Part shown: positions 1-5,460 of the stretch, piece after piece
How positions within the stretch are numbered: the first letter of the stretch is position 1
Layout: the number at the start of each line of letters is the position of its first letter
Source: Bacteroidota bacterium
Lineage (GTDB): Bacteria > Bacteroidota > Bacteroidia > Bacteroidales > B18-G4
NCBI GenBank assembly: GCA_030635045.1
Contig: DAOVZP010000139.1
Location: 1 to 5,460, forward strand
Direction of reading: 5' to 3'
DNA length: 5,460 nucleotides
Notes under the pieces: generated by a model
Databases searched by the model: none
What the model saw: the letters and a program-made list of their open reading frames with translations, nothing else
Told to the model about the DNA's origin: nothing
Position numbers and translations under genes: made by a program

Positions 1-51
1 AAAGGGCGGGAGAGGGAGCATGATTGCACGATCTAACGATGTTTGAAGGCC

Positions 52-99
52 TTCATCATTCTTATTCTTATTCCTTGTTCCTCTGTTCTATATTCAAGG
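52..99. repeat. Degenerate TTC-led short tandem repeat
   Basis: Seven consecutive units each begin with TTC: TTCATCA, TTCTTA, TTCTTA, TTCCTTG, TTCCTCTG, TTCTATA and TTCAAGG, with lengths 7, 6, 6, 7, 8, 7 and 7. The pattern is visible directly but is imperfect. It may be a decayed relative of the exact 7-bp arrays elsewhere in the window, or simply a T-rich low-complexity stretch. Otherwise positions 1-187 hold only a 12-bp palindrome (44-55) and a small 6-bp-stem hairpin (150-164). I see no gene there. Confidence 0.4.
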
Positions 100-187
100 A
101 GGGAGTAACTTCGTTGATCCCTTCGAACCAGGGTTGCAAATCAAAATTTCATTTCTTCGAAATGCCGAATCAATACGCTTACAAATA

Positions 188-218
188 CAAAAGCGAGCTT
201 TTGATTTGCTCGCTTTTG
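188..218 (-). terminator. ssrA: Probable intrinsic terminator of ssrA
   Basis: A perfect 11-bp inverted repeat pairs 188-198 with 208-218 around a 9-base loop. It starts 28 bases beyond the 3' end of the tmRNA. Read on the minus strand the stem is CAAAAGCGAGC / GCTCGCTTTTG, so the descending arm ends in four T and is followed by TATTTGT. That is the form expected of a rho-independent terminator, although the T tract is interrupted. The A/T ends of the stem could let it act on both strands. Confidence 0.65.
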
Positions 219-246
219 ATTCGCTTTAAAAATTTTGATTCACCCG

Positions 247-642
247 TGGAGCTGGCGGGATTCGAACCCGCGTCCAAACAAGGAACAGAAATGCTTTCTA
301 CATGCTTATCCTTTTATTGATTGTCGGGAAAGGCCCGGGAAGAGGCACCCAAAACCAAACCTTATTCCCTTTATCTCGTCCGGAAGCCGGGACTTCCTCC
401 GGACCAACCTGAAGTTATCTTGCGTCCCGTGACCAGACCGGAATCAGGTGTCTCCATCTGCGGAACGTCTCGTCCTGCGCCTGGCGCAGGATTAAGCCAA
501 TCTACTAAACTTCGATTAGGCTGCGAGTGCGAATCTATTATCGCCAATTAGTAATGGTGTGAAATCTTTTTACGGGAGGATTCACATTGCCCGGCATGCT
601 TACATACCCACTCGTCTTGCTGTCAAAACCAAAAACAGCCCC
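247..642 (-). ncRNA. ssrA: Transfer-messenger RNA (tmRNA)
   Basis: tmRNA rescues ribosomes stalled on broken mRNA: charged with alanine and bound by SmpB, it enters the empty A site, then supplies a short reading frame that tags the protein for proteolysis. On the minus strand the 5' end GGGGCTG (642-636) pairs with CAGCTCC near the 3' end (254-248, one G-U pair), forming the acceptor stem with A247 as discriminator. The T arm is clear at 255-271: 5-bp stem GCGGG/CCCGC with loop TTCGAAT. CCA is not encoded (246-244 read CGG), so it must be added after transcription. A complete tag frame lies at 516-545, and strong hairpins typical of tmRNA pseudoknot domains follow it, for example CCTGCG/CGCAGG at 474-490. 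The mature length is about 396 nt plus CCA, normal for a one-piece tmRNA. The ends come from base pairing and could be off by a base or so. Confidence 0.96.
516..545 (-). other. ssrA: tmRNA proteolysis tag reading frame (GDNRFALAA)
   Basis: Inside ssrA, the minus strand reads GGC GAT AAT AGA TTC GCA CTC GCA GCC TAA, giving Gly-Asp-Asn-Arg-Phe-Ala-Leu-Ala-Ala and a stop. The Ala-Leu-Ala-Ala end is the classic degron read by ClpXP-type proteases. A Gly resume codon is common in Bacteroidota tags such as GENNYALAA. With the alanine carried by the tmRNA itself, the appended peptide would be AGDNRFALAA. The resume codon is inferred from the reading frame and the tag's similarity to known tags. Confidence 0.9.
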
Positions 643-643
643 G

Positions 644-685
644 TTCGATATTCGATACTCGATATTCGAAATTCGAAATTCGAAT
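644..685. repeat. 7-bp tandem array A (TTCGAWA type), ssrA leader
   Basis: Six exact-length heptamers run without a gap: TTCGATA, TTCGATA, CTCGATA, TTCGAAA, TTCGAAA and TTCGAAT. The core TCGA is invariant in every unit. The array starts two bases upstream of the mature tmRNA 5' end and stops just short of the ssrA -7 element, so it should be transcribed as almost the whole pre-tmRNA leader. TTCGAA and TCGA are self-complementary, so either strand can form small hairpins. Confidence 0.85.
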
Positions 686-690
686 TTTTA

Positions 691-722
691 CAAAGATACA
701 GCCTTTTCATATGTAACACAAA
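691..722 (-). promoter_or_regulatory. ssrA: Bacteroidota-type housekeeping promoter of ssrA
   Basis: On the minus strand, TTTG (722-719) is followed after exactly 20 bases by TATCTTTG (698-691). This matches the Bacteroidota primary-sigma consensus, a -33 TTTG and a -7 TAnnTTTG, at every defined base and with the expected spacing. Transcription should start near 684-686, giving a precursor with about 42 bases of leader ahead of the mature tmRNA end at 642. RNase P would be expected to remove that leader. The promoter lies between two 7-bp repeat arrays, which leave it intact. Confidence 0.85.
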
Positions 723-738
723 TACTGTGCCGTGTGCA

Positions 739-794
739 CCAGCCCCCAGCAACCAGCAACCAGCAACCAGCAACCAGCAACCAGCCCCCAGCCT
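739..794. repeat. 7-bp tandem array B (CCAGCAA type)
   Basis: Eight contiguous heptamers: CCAGCCC, five identical CCAGCAA units, CCAGCCC and CCAGCCT. CCAGC is invariant and only the last two bases vary. The variant units sit at the edges and the perfect ones in the middle, as expected if slippage homogenises the core. The array ends one base from the stop codon of the penicillin-binding protein gene, so it forms the start of that gene's 3' untranslated region and lies upstream of the ssrA promoter. No separate terminator for the penicillin-binding protein gene is visible. Confidence 0.92.
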
Positions 795-795
795 C

Positions 796-3129
796 CTATC
801 TCTTCTTCTTCCTAAAAAAGTTCCCTATTCTCTTAAAGAATCCGGGCTTTTCTTTTTGCTCTGCCGGATCTTCTTCTTTCAACTGCTCCTTTTTTCTTTC
901 TTCTTTCTGCAGCTTCCGGCGTTCCTTGCGGTCCAGGTAGTCAGTTGGTATTTCAGGAGAATAGGCAGGGCAGTCGAGCAGGTCCAGCAGTGAATCACTA
1001 AGGGGCGCAAAATCATGCAGGTACTCATTCCTGAGCTGATGATCTGCCTCTATTTTTTTCAGGGTCATCCCAAAGATGGGCAGCGCCATATGTGTTCCGG
1101 AGCCCAGGGAGGTAGTCCTGAAATGCACAATAGGTAGTTCAGCACCTACCCAAACACCGGCTACCAGGTTCGGAGAATACCCGATGAACCATCCATCGGC
1201 ATTATTCTGCGTGGTGCCTGTCTTTCCTGCCAGGTCAGATCTGAGCCCATATACACTCCTGAGGGATTTTGCTGTACCACTGTCGGCAACGGCTTCCAGC
1301 ATCGTGGTCATGATCATGCCGAGCTCTTCACTGAATGCCCTGGAATGCCTGATCACATCCATGTTCTCGTAGACCACATTTCCTTCATTATCTTCAATTT
1401 TTACAATACCAAATGGTTCTACAGAAATACCATTATTGGCAAAGCCAGTGTATGCCCGCAGCATCTCATACAGGGAAACATCTGCCGTTCCAAGTGCCAG
1501 GGATGGTACTTCCGGTAAATGAGATCTGATTCCCATGTCTTCAGCCAACTCAGCCACTGCGGCAGGGCCGGTTTCTATCATGATCTCGGCGGTGATGGTG
1601 TTCACCGACTTCATCAGGCCTCCTTTCATGCTGTAATAACCTTCATATTGTCCGTTTGAATTTCCGGGCGACCAGTCATTATAGGCTTCATATACACGTT
1701 GCTCATTGGAAATGAAATGGCATGGCGACATGCCGGATTGAAGGGCGGCCGCATATACAAAAGGCTTGAAGGTTGATCCTGCCTGCCGCTCCGAAAGGAC
1801 ATGGTCATAGGGGAGATATTGATGGTTGATGCCCCCAACCCAGGCAAGGATGGCGCCGGTTTTTGTATCCAGGGCCAGAAATCCGGTGTTCAGCAGACGC
1901 ATATAATGCCTGAGGGAATCGATGGTGCTGATCTCCATAATGTTTTCCCCACTGCCGTTCAGGATGTTTCTTTTGTGGGGAACAGAAAGTGCTTTTATAA
2001 TTTCTTGATGATTCAGGCCCCGGGCTTGAAGCTTTTGGTAGGTATCAGTCTGCTTTAAGGCCCTGTCAAAAGTGGACGGATGTTTTTCCCAGGGATCCCG
2101 CCCTCTCCAGTGATGATCGAATTCTGCCTGCAGCTTCTTCATATGGCGGGCAACGGCATCTTCGGCTATGGATTGAACTGAAGTGTTGATCGTAGTATAA
2201 ATTCTTAAACCTTCTGTTTCCAGATCATGGCTGCCATTTAGGATACGCTGCGCCTGCAGTCTTATATATTCTCTGAAATATGGTGCAATGCCACGATTAA
2301 CGTCCATCAGATTATAATCAAGCTTGATTGGCTCTTCTTTCAGCTTCTCCAGCTGTTCTTCCGTGATGAAGCCCTGGGTGAACATCCTCAAAAAGACAAC
2401 ATTCCTTCTTGCTGTTGCATTTTCAGGGTTTATTCGTGGGTTGTACAGGGTATTTGCTGCCAGCATCCCGATGAGGGTGGCAGATTCAGAAATGCTTAGC
2501 GTGGCAGATGGCTTATTGTAAAACCGCCAGGCAGCAGCTTCTATTCCATAAACATTCTCACCAAAAGAAACGGTGTTCAGGTAAAGAGTAAGGATCTCCT
2601 CCTTGCTGTAAACATTTTCCAGGCGCTGAGCGATGAACATCTCCCTGATCTTATTTACCGGCAGGGAAAATATGCCGTAGTTTTTTCTGAAAAACAGATT
2701 TTTTGCCAGCTGCTGGCTGATGGTGCTCCCACCGCCCTGGTCGGCATCGCCCATTATTATCGATTTAAACATAACCCTACCCAGGCTGATCATGTCAATA
2801 CCATGATGCTCAAAAAACCGATTGTCCTCAGTGGCGATCAATGCCTGCCGTACATATGGGGAAATCGACTCATTGGAGATGCTCTGGCGGTTGATTTGAT
2901 AATATTTGCCCATAAGGGCTCCGTCTGCTGCGTATACCAGTGAAGCGTTATCTTGCTTGATGCCGGTAATTTCTTCTGCATCAGGAAGCTTTCCAAATGC
3001 TCCGAGATATATTGCCAGGACAAACAGGGCGGCCATAAAAATACTGACGATCCCTGCCAGCAATAAAGTGAGGAATATCTTCCTTTTGCTGAATCTGCTT
3101 TTCTTTTTTTTCTTTCTTTTTTTTGCCAT
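796..3129 (-). CDS. Class A penicillin-binding protein (PBP1A family)
   Basis: This 777-residue bifunctional peptidoglycan synthase polymerises lipid II into glycan strands and cross-links the stem peptides on the outer face of the inner membrane. A very basic cytoplasmic start (residues 1-17, mostly Lys/Arg) precedes one membrane anchor (about 18-44). The GT51 glycosyltransferase domain shows EDNRFFEHHG (101-110, catalytic Glu101), GGSTISQQLAKNLF (133-146) and KIREMFIAQRLE (from 160, with Glu163 the likely second acidic residue). The transpeptidase domain has all three penicillin-binding motifs: STFK with nucleophile Ser452, SVN (508-510) and KTG (636-638). The C-terminus (about 733-777) is a Lys/Glu-rich charged tail ending FFRKKKR. 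Length is normal for the family, and no motif is missing. The ATG at 3129 is chosen because it gives the usual basic tail plus anchor; no Shine-Dalgarno sequence precedes it. The gene is divergent from the isomerase-like gene. The family is certain; which class A paralogue (mrcA/ponA) it is cannot be told from the window. Confidence 0.97.
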   Translation of the reverse strand: MAKKRKKKKKSRFSKRKIFLTLLLAGIVSIFMAALFVLAIYLGAFGKLPDAEEITGIKQDNASLVYAADGALMGKYYQINRQSISNESISPYVRQALIATEDNRFFEHHGIDMISLGRVMFKSIIMGDADQGGGSTISQQLAKNLFFRKNYGIFSLPVNKIREMFIAQRLENVYSKEEILTLYLNTVSFGENVYGIEAAAWRFYNKPSATLSISESATLIGMLAANTLYNPRINPENATARRNVVFLRMFTQGFITEEQLEKLKEEPIKLDYNLMDVNRGIAPYFREYIRLQAQRILNGSHDLETEGLRIYTTINTSVQSIAEDAVARHMKKLQAEFDHHWRGRDPWEKHPSTFDRALKQTDTYQKLQARGLNHQEIIKALSVPHKRNILNGSGENIMEISTIDSLRHYMRLLNTGFLALDTKTGAILAWVGGINHQYLPYDHVLSERQAGSTFKPFVYAAALQSGMSPCHFISNEQRVYEAYNDWSPGNSNGQYEGYYSMKGGLMKSVNTITAEIMIETGPAAVAELAEDMGIRSHLPEVPSLALGTADVSLYEMLRAYTGFANNGISVEPFGIVKIEDNEGNVVYENMDVIRHSRAFSEELGMIMTTMLEAVADSGTAKSLRSVYGLRSDLAGKTGTTQNNADGWFIGYSPNLVAGVWVGAELPIVHFRTTSLGSGTHMALPIFGMTLKKIEADHQLRNEYLHDFAPLSDSLLDLLDCPAYSPEIPTDYLDRKERRKLQKEERKKEQLKEEDPAEQKEKPGFFKRIGNFFRKKKR

Positions 3130-3271
3130 CGTAGCAATGATAATTGGGTCGGGAATGAAATTCTGCTCCTATAACGAGGGATGGACAGGCATTGTTATTG
3201 TGAAGTTATAATTTTCGGTTTTATTGTTCATTCTCTTTTATTACTTTTATAATCAAATAAACTTTATTGCA

Positions 3272-4423
3272 GTGAGCAAAATCCCAATCAAAACCCTTGC
3301 CTACGCCGGTGCGCCTGAAAGGCTGCACAATGATGCTGTTGAAGTCTTGAAGCTCAAATATGGCCTGGAGGCCGAAATTTCTTCTGACCGGCCCCGTATT
3401 CTGTATTTCCTCACCGGTGGCTCGGAAGCGGAAGCCACGAAATTCCTTAAACAAGAGAGATTTCAGCTTTTGGTATCATCAGGCAAGACCAATGCCCTGG
3501 CTTCGGCAATGGAAGTTAAGGCTTACAGCAATCAGCATGGGTTTCGGAATATGCTATTGTGCCTTGATGATGATGCAGATAAACAGTTGTTTGAGAAATA
3601 CATTTCCGTATTCAGCGCTCTTGACCGCCTGCAGGGCAAGAGACTCGGGCTTATTGGCGAGGTTTCCGCCTGGCTGGTGGCAAGCAGCATCGATACTAAC
3701 ATCCTGAAGGATAAGCTGGACATTGAGCTGGTCAGGATCCCCTGGAAAGATGCCGGGGATTACAGGAAGTTCGGGGCCGGCAAAGATTTCATGGAATGCT
3801 ATCATGCCGGCAGGCAATACAATATAGAAGATGCAGGCAGGGTAAACAGCATGTTGAAAAAAGTTATCGAAGATCATGACCTGGATGCTATCACGGTGGA
3901 ATGTTTTTCCCTGGTACAGGAAAATAGTGTTACAGCATGCCTTGGACTGTCTTTCCTTAACGATCTCGGGATCCCGGCAGGTTGCGAAGGTGACCTTTGC
4001 AGCATCACGGCCCTGATGATAGCTAAGGAGCTTACGGGAGAACTTCCATGGATGGCCAATGTGGTAGGGATCAATGCTAATGAAGTGTTGTTTGCCCATT
4101 GCACGGCACCTACCTCCATGCTGTCGGAATACCATGTGAATACACATTTTGAAACAGGCAAGGGAACGGCGGTTCACGGTCGTATCAAAGCCCGGAATGT
4201 GAGCGTTTTCAGGTTAAACAACACCCTCGATAAGGTTTTTTATGCCCATGGCGAGGTTGTGGACGGCATTTATGAGAAGAATGCCTGCCGCACACAATTG
4301 CATGTTGAATTTGATGAGGGTATTATCCGGGAATTGAAAAATAATCCCTTAGGAAATCATCATCTGGTAGTACCCGGTGATATAAGAGATGAACTCTCAA
4401 TATTATCAAAAATCCTTTCATAG
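3272..4423 (+). CDS. L-fucose/L-arabinose isomerase-fold protein
   Basis: The 383-residue product resembles the short branch of the L-fucose/L-arabinose isomerase superfamily, Mn-dependent enzymes that interconvert aldoses and ketoses. The C-terminal half carries the recognisable core (numbering from the GTG): ITVECF (Glu210), GCEGD (Glu239), FAHC (His276) and GNHH (His363/364). In order and context these match the two Glu and two His metal-site residues of L-arabinose isomerase (Glu306, Glu333, His350, His450 in E. coli AraA). The N-terminal half is less conserved and should form the substrate-binding Rossmann-like domains. The protein is much shorter than FucI (about 590) or AraA (about 500), so the sugar is not predictable. 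A frame is open back to a TTG at 3224, but that adds an odd hydrophobic stretch (MFILFYYFYNQINFIA). GTG at 3272, starting VSKIPIKTLAYAGAP, is the better start. No Shine-Dalgarno sequence is visible. It converges on the GH109-type gene. Fold is fairly sure; reaction is uncertain. Confidence 0.8.
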   Translation: MSKIPIKTLAYAGAPERLHNDAVEVLKLKYGLEAEISSDRPRILYFLTGGSEAEATKFLKQERFQLLVSSGKTNALASAMEVKAYSNQHGFRNMLLCLDDDADKQLFEKYISVFSALDRLQGKRLGLIGEVSAWLVASSIDTNILKDKLDIELVRIPWKDAGDYRKFGAGKDFMECYHAGRQYNIEDAGRVNSMLKKVIEDHDLDAITVECFSLVQENSVTACLGLSFLNDLGIPAGCEGDLCSITALMIAKELTGELPWMANVVGINANEVLFAHCTAPTSMLSEYHVNTHFETGKGTAVHGRIKARNVSVFRLNNTLDKVFYAHGEVVDGIYEKNACRTQLHVEFDEGIIRELKNNPLGNHHLVVPGDIRDELSILSKILS

Positions 4424-4429
4424 CCAAAC

Positions 4430-4525
4430 ATGGCACATGCAAAATGGTACATGGTACATTAAATGTTACATGGTACAGGGTGCATGGTGCATGGTACATG
4501 CAGAATGCCGAATGGACAATGGCAT
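4430..4525. repeat. 7-bp tandem array C (ATGGTAC type)
   Basis: The gap between two converging genes is almost wholly a heptamer array. In order the units are ATGGCAC, ATGCAAA, ATGGTAC, ATGGTAC, ATTAA (5 bp), ATGTTAC, ATGGTAC, AGGGTGC, ATGGTGC, ATGGTAC, ATGCAGA, ATGCCGA, ATGGACA and ATGGCAT. That is thirteen 7-bp units and one shortened unit. The middle is close to ATGGTAC; both edges are degenerate but keep phase. The array begins 6 bases after the stop of the isomerase-like gene and ends 5 bases before the stop of the GH109-type gene. The unit and its junctions contain the palindromes GTAC and CATG. No conventional terminator is seen for either gene. Confidence 0.85.
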
Positions 4526-4530
4526 TAGCC

Positions 4531-5460
4531 TTAGCTAACAATCCCCAACGGCTCCGTATCCTTCCACACACCACGTGTAAAGTCAGGCACTTTCACGGAA
4601 TTGCTCCTGTCCCTCACCGATATCTCGCTCAGTTCCACTACAGATGACCATGCTGCGGCATCATAAACATTCTGATCGAGTGGCAGCCCTTCCCTGATGC
4701 ACTGTATCAGCCGCCAGTCCATGATAAAGTCCATGCCGCCATGGCCGCCAACCTGCCGGGCTTTTTCGCCTACCTTCTTTGCCAGCGGATGCTCGTATTC
4801 ATTGATGAGCTTATCGTATTTCTCTGCATCCAGCCATGAATGTGCATCAGGTTCAAGGGCGATCTTTCTGTCGGGCCATTTCTGTGCAATGCCTTTGGTG
4901 CCACTGATAAGGTGGATGCGGCTGTATGGCCTGGGGCTGGTGGTATCATGCTGGACCATGATGGTTTTTCCGTTCCTGGTTTTGATAAGGGTGGTGTTCA
5001 TATCACCCAGTTCATATGCTTCCATCGCCTCCGGCGACTCCTTCCCGAACTTGTTTTCTGCATACTCTGACATGCCCACCTGGTTTGTCGCCATGGATGA
5101 AAGGTAATCTTTCCTGTCTCCCCGGTTAATACCCATGGTCTGTGCCACAGGCCCGAGGCCGTGGGTAGGATAGAGGTTGCCGGTATGGCCTTTGCTCCAG
5201 TCCAGGCGCCACATGCCCTGGTATCCGGTTTCCTTGTCGAATTTCAGCCAGCGCAGGTCGTGTATGTAAGCACATTCCGCATGATTTATCTCTCCGAACA
5301 AGCCTTTTCTGGCCATATTCAATGTTGCCAGTTCAAAGAAGTCATAGCAGCAGTTCTCCAGCATCATGCAGTGGCGCTGCGTTTGCTCGGCTGTATCAAC
5401 CAGCTGCCAGCACTCATCGAGGGTCATGGCTGCCGGTACTTCAACAGCTGCATGCTTGCC
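4531..5460 (-). CDS. GH109-type glycosidase (NAD-dependent), 5' truncated
   Basis: The C-terminal 309 residues of a Gfo/Idh/MocA-superfamily protein of glycoside hydrolase family 109, whose founding member is the Elizabethkingia alpha-N-acetylgalactosaminidase NagA. GH109 enzymes use a tightly bound NAD and a redox elimination-addition mechanism at C3 to cleave terminal sugars. The frame runs off the window at 5460, so the N-terminal Rossmann domain, of the order of 130 residues, and any signal peptide are not seen; visible sequence starts GKHAAVEVPAA, the end of the NAD domain. Landmark residues of NagA have counterparts here with mostly identical spacing: ENCCY (Glu149), ECAYIHDLR (Tyr179), WRLDW (Arg213), YPTHGLGP (Tyr225, His228) and PRPYS (Tyr307). 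Other family blocks are NRGDR, GGHGGMDF, the DAAAWSS block and PDFTRGVW near the C-terminus. An in-frame ATG at 5425-5427 lies inside the conserved core and is not the start. The family is confident; substrate could differ from GalNAc, since GH109 members vary. Confidence 0.92.
   Translation of the reverse strand, partial: GKHAAVEVPAAMTLDECWQLVDTAEQTQRHCMMLENCCYDFFELATLNMARKGLFGEINHAECAYIHDLRWLKFDKETGYQGMWRLDWSKGHTGNLYPTHGLGPVAQTMGINRGDRKDYLSSMATNQVGMSEYAENKFGKESPEAMEAYELGDMNTTLIKTRNGKTIMVQHDTTSPRPYSRIHLISGTKGIAQKWPDRKIALEPDAHSWLDAEKYDKLINEYEHPLAKKVGEKARQVGGHGGMDFIMDWRLIQCIREGLPLDQNVYDAAAWSSVVELSEISVRDRSNSVKVPDFTRGVWKDTEPLGIVS

Noticed and set aside
44..55. 12-bp perfect palindrome TGAAGGCCTTCA
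   Set aside because: Could be an operator half of some kind, but there is no gene next to it in the window and one such palindrome is not unusual.
118..140. tRNA-like T arm, or an attachment site copied from ssrA
   Set aside because: Only TTCGAACC (8 bases) is shared with the ssrA T arm. The stem does not pair in the canonical register and no acceptor or anticodon arm is present; 8 bases is too short to call an att duplication.
24..320. Open plus-strand frame of 98 codons
   Set aside because: It runs through the ssrA terminator and into the 3' end of ssrA; its AGFEPA-like stretch is the familiar false translation of a tRNA-type T arm read backwards.
644..794. CRISPR array
   Set aside because: Units are 7 bp and directly adjacent, with no spacers, and no cas genes are present.
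559..993. Open plus-strand frame of 144 codons with repeated SNQQPAT-type residues
   Set aside because: It crosses the ssrA 5' end, the promoter, array B and the antisense of the penicillin-binding protein gene. The peptide repeats are just the 7-bp array read in three frames.
3182..3249. Promoter for the isomerase-like gene
   Set aside because: TGGACA, 19 bases, TATAAT resembles an E. coli promoter but with long spacing and in the wrong phylum. TTTT, 19 bases, TACTTTTA is only a partial Bacteroidota match. Neither is strong enough to annotate.
4323..4647. Open frames across array C on both strands
   Set aside because: They consist of translated heptamers plus the antisense or out-of-frame ends of the flanking genes, with no domain similarity.

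Overview
The window looks like a chromosomal piece of a Bacteroidota genome, most likely from the Bacteroidales/Marinilabiliales side. Three things support this. The tmRNA gene has a textbook Bacteroidota promoter (TTTG, 20 bases, TATCTTTG). Its tag peptide starts with Gly and ends in ALAA. No Shine-Dalgarno sequence is visible before the two complete genes. The phylum call is inference from these traits; nothing here fixes a genus.

Layout, left to right. Positions 1-246 hold no convincing gene: a degenerate TTC-led short repeat (52-99) and the probable intrinsic terminator of the tmRNA gene (188-218). The minus-strand tmRNA gene ssrA fills 247-642, with a complete tag frame encoding GDNRFALAA. 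Its upstream gap (643-795) is almost entirely two 7-bp tandem arrays with the ssrA promoter between them. A complete minus-strand class A penicillin-binding protein (796-3129) follows, with all catalytic motifs intact. A 142-bp divergent gap separates it from a plus-strand gene of the L-fucose/L-arabinose isomerase fold (3272-4423 from the preferred GTG start). That gene converges on a minus-strand GH109-type, NAD-dependent glycosidase of the Gfo/Idh/MocA superfamily (4531-5460), cut off at its N-terminus by the window edge. The short gap between these two stop codons is filled by a third 7-bp array.

The genes do not form one operon. The PBP and ssrA are co-directional, but ssrA has its own promoter. 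The isomerase-like gene and the GH109 gene are both carbohydrate-related but face each other, so a shared pathway is only a possibility. The genes are ordinary. The unusual part is the intergenic DNA: three unrelated sequences, all tandemly repeated with exactly a 7-bp period, pack almost wall to wall between genes, and one forms the predicted 5' leader of pre-tmRNA.
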